Made by a program: the position numbers and the translations under genes. 7,302 nt of DNA from an uncultured Oscillospiraceae bacterium (GTDB taxonomy: Bacteria > Bacillota > Clostridia > Oscillospirales > Ruminococcaceae), in the NCBI GenBank assembly GCA_934454435.1, contig CAKSGA010000104.1:1-7302 (forward strand), read 5' to 3'. The notes beneath the pieces were generated by a model. It did not search any database. It had not been told where the DNA came from and saw only the letters and a list, made by a program, of their open reading frames with translations. Positions 5,879 through 7,302 of this stretch are shown here, in pieces. How positions within the stretch are numbered: position 1 is the first letter of the stretch; each line of letters starts with the position of its first letter.

Positions 5879-5907
5879 ATTCTATGAGCAGCATGTCCGG
5901 ATTAGTA
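5879..5907 (-). promoter_or_regulatory. Candidate sigma-E promoter of the spoIIIA operon
   Basis: On the minus strand, CATAGAAT (5879-5886) differs at one defined position from the sigma-E -10 consensus CATACAnT. Exactly 14 bp upstream is TACTAAT (5901-5907), matching 5 of 7 positions of the KMATATT -35 consensus. Transcription would begin near 5872, giving a leader of about 20 nt before ATG 5851. In B. subtilis spoIIIA is transcribed by mother-cell sigma-E, so position, spacing and biology agree. It lies between the pcrA terminator and spoIIIAA with no other candidate nearby. Confidence 0.65.
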
Positions 5908-5924
5908 CATTTTTAATTCAGAAT

Positions 5925-5956
5925 AAAAAAACAGGGGTTGTTTTTTTCAGCCCCTG
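5925..5956 (-). terminator. Intrinsic terminator of the pcrA-like gene
   Basis: On the minus strand CAGGGGCTG (5956-5948) pairs with CAACCCCTG (5940-5932) with one C-A mismatch around an A7 loop. It is followed by seven Ts (5931-5925) and ATTC. It begins 11 nt after the helicase stop codon. The stem plus T-tract is a classic Rho-independent terminator. It insulates the spoIIIA promoter, whose -35 box lies less than 20 nt downstream, from helicase transcription. Confidence 0.88.
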
Positions 5957-5967
5957 CTCTCTTATAA

Positions 5968-7302
5968 TCACACTTTTTCAATTCGTGCGAAGTTCGCCAT
6001 TACCTTCTTCGTCTGACCGTTATCGAAATTGATGGTCAGCATAGTGTCGTTACCCATGCGCTTTGCGTCAGCGACCGTTCCCTGACCGAACACATTATGC
6101 TTTACCCGGTCACCCGCCGCAAACACTATTCCGGAAACCACCGGAGTCGGCTTGGCAGCCGCCATTGCAGCTTCCTGCGCAAGATAGTTCGGCTTGACCG
6201 GCTTCTTCCACTCGGAAGCGGGTCTGTGCACCCTCTCGCCGACCTTCTCTATAAGGTCCTCCGGTATCTCACGGACGAACGTTGACAGCTTGTTGCGCAT
6301 AGTCTGACCATAAAGCACACGATAGGACGTGTGAGTTATGTACAGCATTCTCTTTGCACGGGTGATAGCCACATAGGCAAGACGGCGCTCCTCCTCCATT
6401 TCGGCGGGGTCGTTCATGCTGCGGTAGCTCGGGAAGATGTTGTCCTCCGCCCCTACCATGAATACCGTGTCGAACTCCAGGCCCTTTGCGCTGTGCATGG
6501 TCATCAGCGAGACCCTGTCGAGATCGCCGTCATAGCTGTCAAGGTCGGAAACCAGCGCAACCTGCTCCAGGAAGTCCGGCAGCGTAGTTTCGGGGTCCTC
6601 CTCCAGCAGCGTCATGGCGTTGGACTTCAGCTCGTTGATGTTCTCGATACGCCCGGAGCCCTCTTCGCCGAGAGCCTGCATAGCCTTTATGTAGCCGGAT
6701 TTCTCAGCTACAGCGTCGATGAGCTCGTCAAGGCGGAGGGTGTCTGCGAGCTCGTCAAGCTCGTCAAACAGGTTAGCGGCAGCCTTCAGCGCTGCGGATT
6801 TTCTCGACAGCGTTTCAAACTGCGAAGCCTCACGGCATACCTCTATCGGGGACATGTTCAGACCGTCCGCAATGCGGATTATCTCCTCAACGGTTGCGTC
6901 GCCGATGCCACGCTTCGGCTCGTTGATTATCCTGCGGAAACGCACGCTGTCATAGGGATTGTTCAGCACCGCAAGATAGGACATTATGTCCTTTATCTCC
7001 TTGCGGTCGTAGAAGCGGAGCCCTCCCACGATGGTATACGGAATTCCCGAACGGGCAAGCGTGTTCTCAAAGCTTCTCGACTGGGAGTTGCTGCGGTACA
7101 GCAGCGCATAATCGGTGTACTTCTTTCCGTTCTTCACGCCGTCAAGAATGGTGTCCGCAACGAAGCGTGCCTCGGCTATCTCGCTGTCGAAATTGCAGCA
7201 CTTGATCTTATCACCCTCGCCAAGATCCGACCACAGTGCCTTGTCCTTACGCTGGGTGTTGTTCTTTATGACCGCATTCGCAGCGTTCAGGATATTCTCA
7301 GT
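5968..7302 (-). CDS. pcrA: ATP-dependent DNA helicase PcrA/UvrD family, C-terminal part (5' end outside window)
   Basis: The frame is open from the right edge to TGA at 5968-5970, with 444 visible residues of a protein usually about 720-750 long. The visible part starts in the stretch after helicase motif IV (TENILNAANAVIKNNTQR). It continues with EAEARFVAD-like IAEARFVAD and ALLYRSNSQSRSFE (66-79), IPYTIVGGLRFYDRKEI (87-103), motif V MTMHSAKGLEFD (267-278) and motif VI RRLAYVAITRAK (306-317). A C-terminal Tudor-like domain follows (GDRVKHNVFGQGTV, 397-410, to the end). Motifs I-III lie off the window. PcrA is a superfamily 1A 3'-5' helicase acting in DNA repair, rolling-circle replication and removal of recombination or transcription conflicts, with its Tudor domain contacting RNA polymerase. 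The gene ends at its own terminator and is not co-transcribed with spoIIIA by design. A start at 7137 would be wrong, since the family sequence continues upstream. Confidence 0.95.
   Translation of the reverse strand, partial: TENILNAANAVIKNNTQRKDKALWSDLGEGDKIKCCNFDSEIAEARFVADTILDGVKNGKKYTDYALLYRSNSQSRSFENTLARSGIPYTIVGGLRFYDRKEIKDIMSYLAVLNNPYDSVRFRRIINEPKRGIGDATVEEIIRIADGLNMSPIEVCREASQFETLSRKSAALKAAANLFDELDELADTLRLDELIDAVAEKSGYIKAMQALGEEGSGRIENINELKSNAMTLLEEDPETTLPDFLEQVALVSDLDSYDGDLDRVSLMTMHSAKGLEFDTVFMVGAEDNIFPSYRSMNDPAEMEEERRLAYVAITRAKRMLYITHTSYRVLYGQTMRNKLSTFVREIPEDLIEKVGERVHRPASEWKKPVKPNYLAQEAAMAAAKPTPVVSGIVFAAGDRVKHNVFGQGTVADAKRMGNDTMLTINFDNGQTKKVMANFARIEKV

Noticed and set aside
5938..5968. 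TATAAT on the + strand at 5963-5968 with TTGTTT upstream
   Set aside because: Spacing is 19 bp, the -35 lies in the terminator loop, and no + strand gene follows; it would only transcribe antisense to pcrA.

Overview
The window reads as a core-genome segment of an endospore-forming (or spore-former-derived) member of the Firmicutes, class Clostridia. GC is moderate to high and genes are tightly packed. A low-confidence guess is a Ruminococcus-like member of the Oscillospiraceae, based on protein style and GC. I see no mobile element, tRNA, rRNA, CRISPR array or phage gene.

Left part (1-1200, + strand): the 3' two thirds of a DegV-family fatty-acid-binding protein gene, then a separately promoted gene for a small helical protein with a C-terminal CxxC...CxxC zinc ribbon. 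The second gene has a very good extended -10 promoter and ends at a perfect 9-bp GC hairpin. That hairpin lies between it and the convergent sporulation operon.

Centre (1250-5907, - strand): a complete eight-gene spoIIIA operon in the order spoIIIAA-AB-AC-AD-AE-AF-AG-AH, read right to left. Genes overlap by 4 nt or less or are separated by 18 nt or less, and every subunit is intact. A plausible sigma-E promoter precedes spoIIIAA. The products form the mother-cell side of the SpoIIIA-SpoIIQ channel ('feeding tube'), which links mother cell and engulfed forespore and supports late forespore (sigma-G) gene expression. AA is the cytoplasmic ATPase, AB a GspF-like membrane protein, AC, AD and AE polytopic membrane parts, and AF, AG and AH ring-forming proteins with domains in the intermembrane space. 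Most subunits are shorter than their B. subtilis counterparts.

Right part (5968-7302, - strand): the C-terminal 444 residues of a PcrA/UvrD-type DNA helicase, running off the right edge and ending at a strong intrinsic terminator just upstream of the spoIIIA promoter.

The genes are recognisable families and no new system stands out. The points worth a second look are local: the operon's isolation from its usual neighbours, compact ring proteins, start-codon choices, cysteine-rich subunits, a DegV ligand-site substitution and the uncharacterised zinc-ribbon gene.
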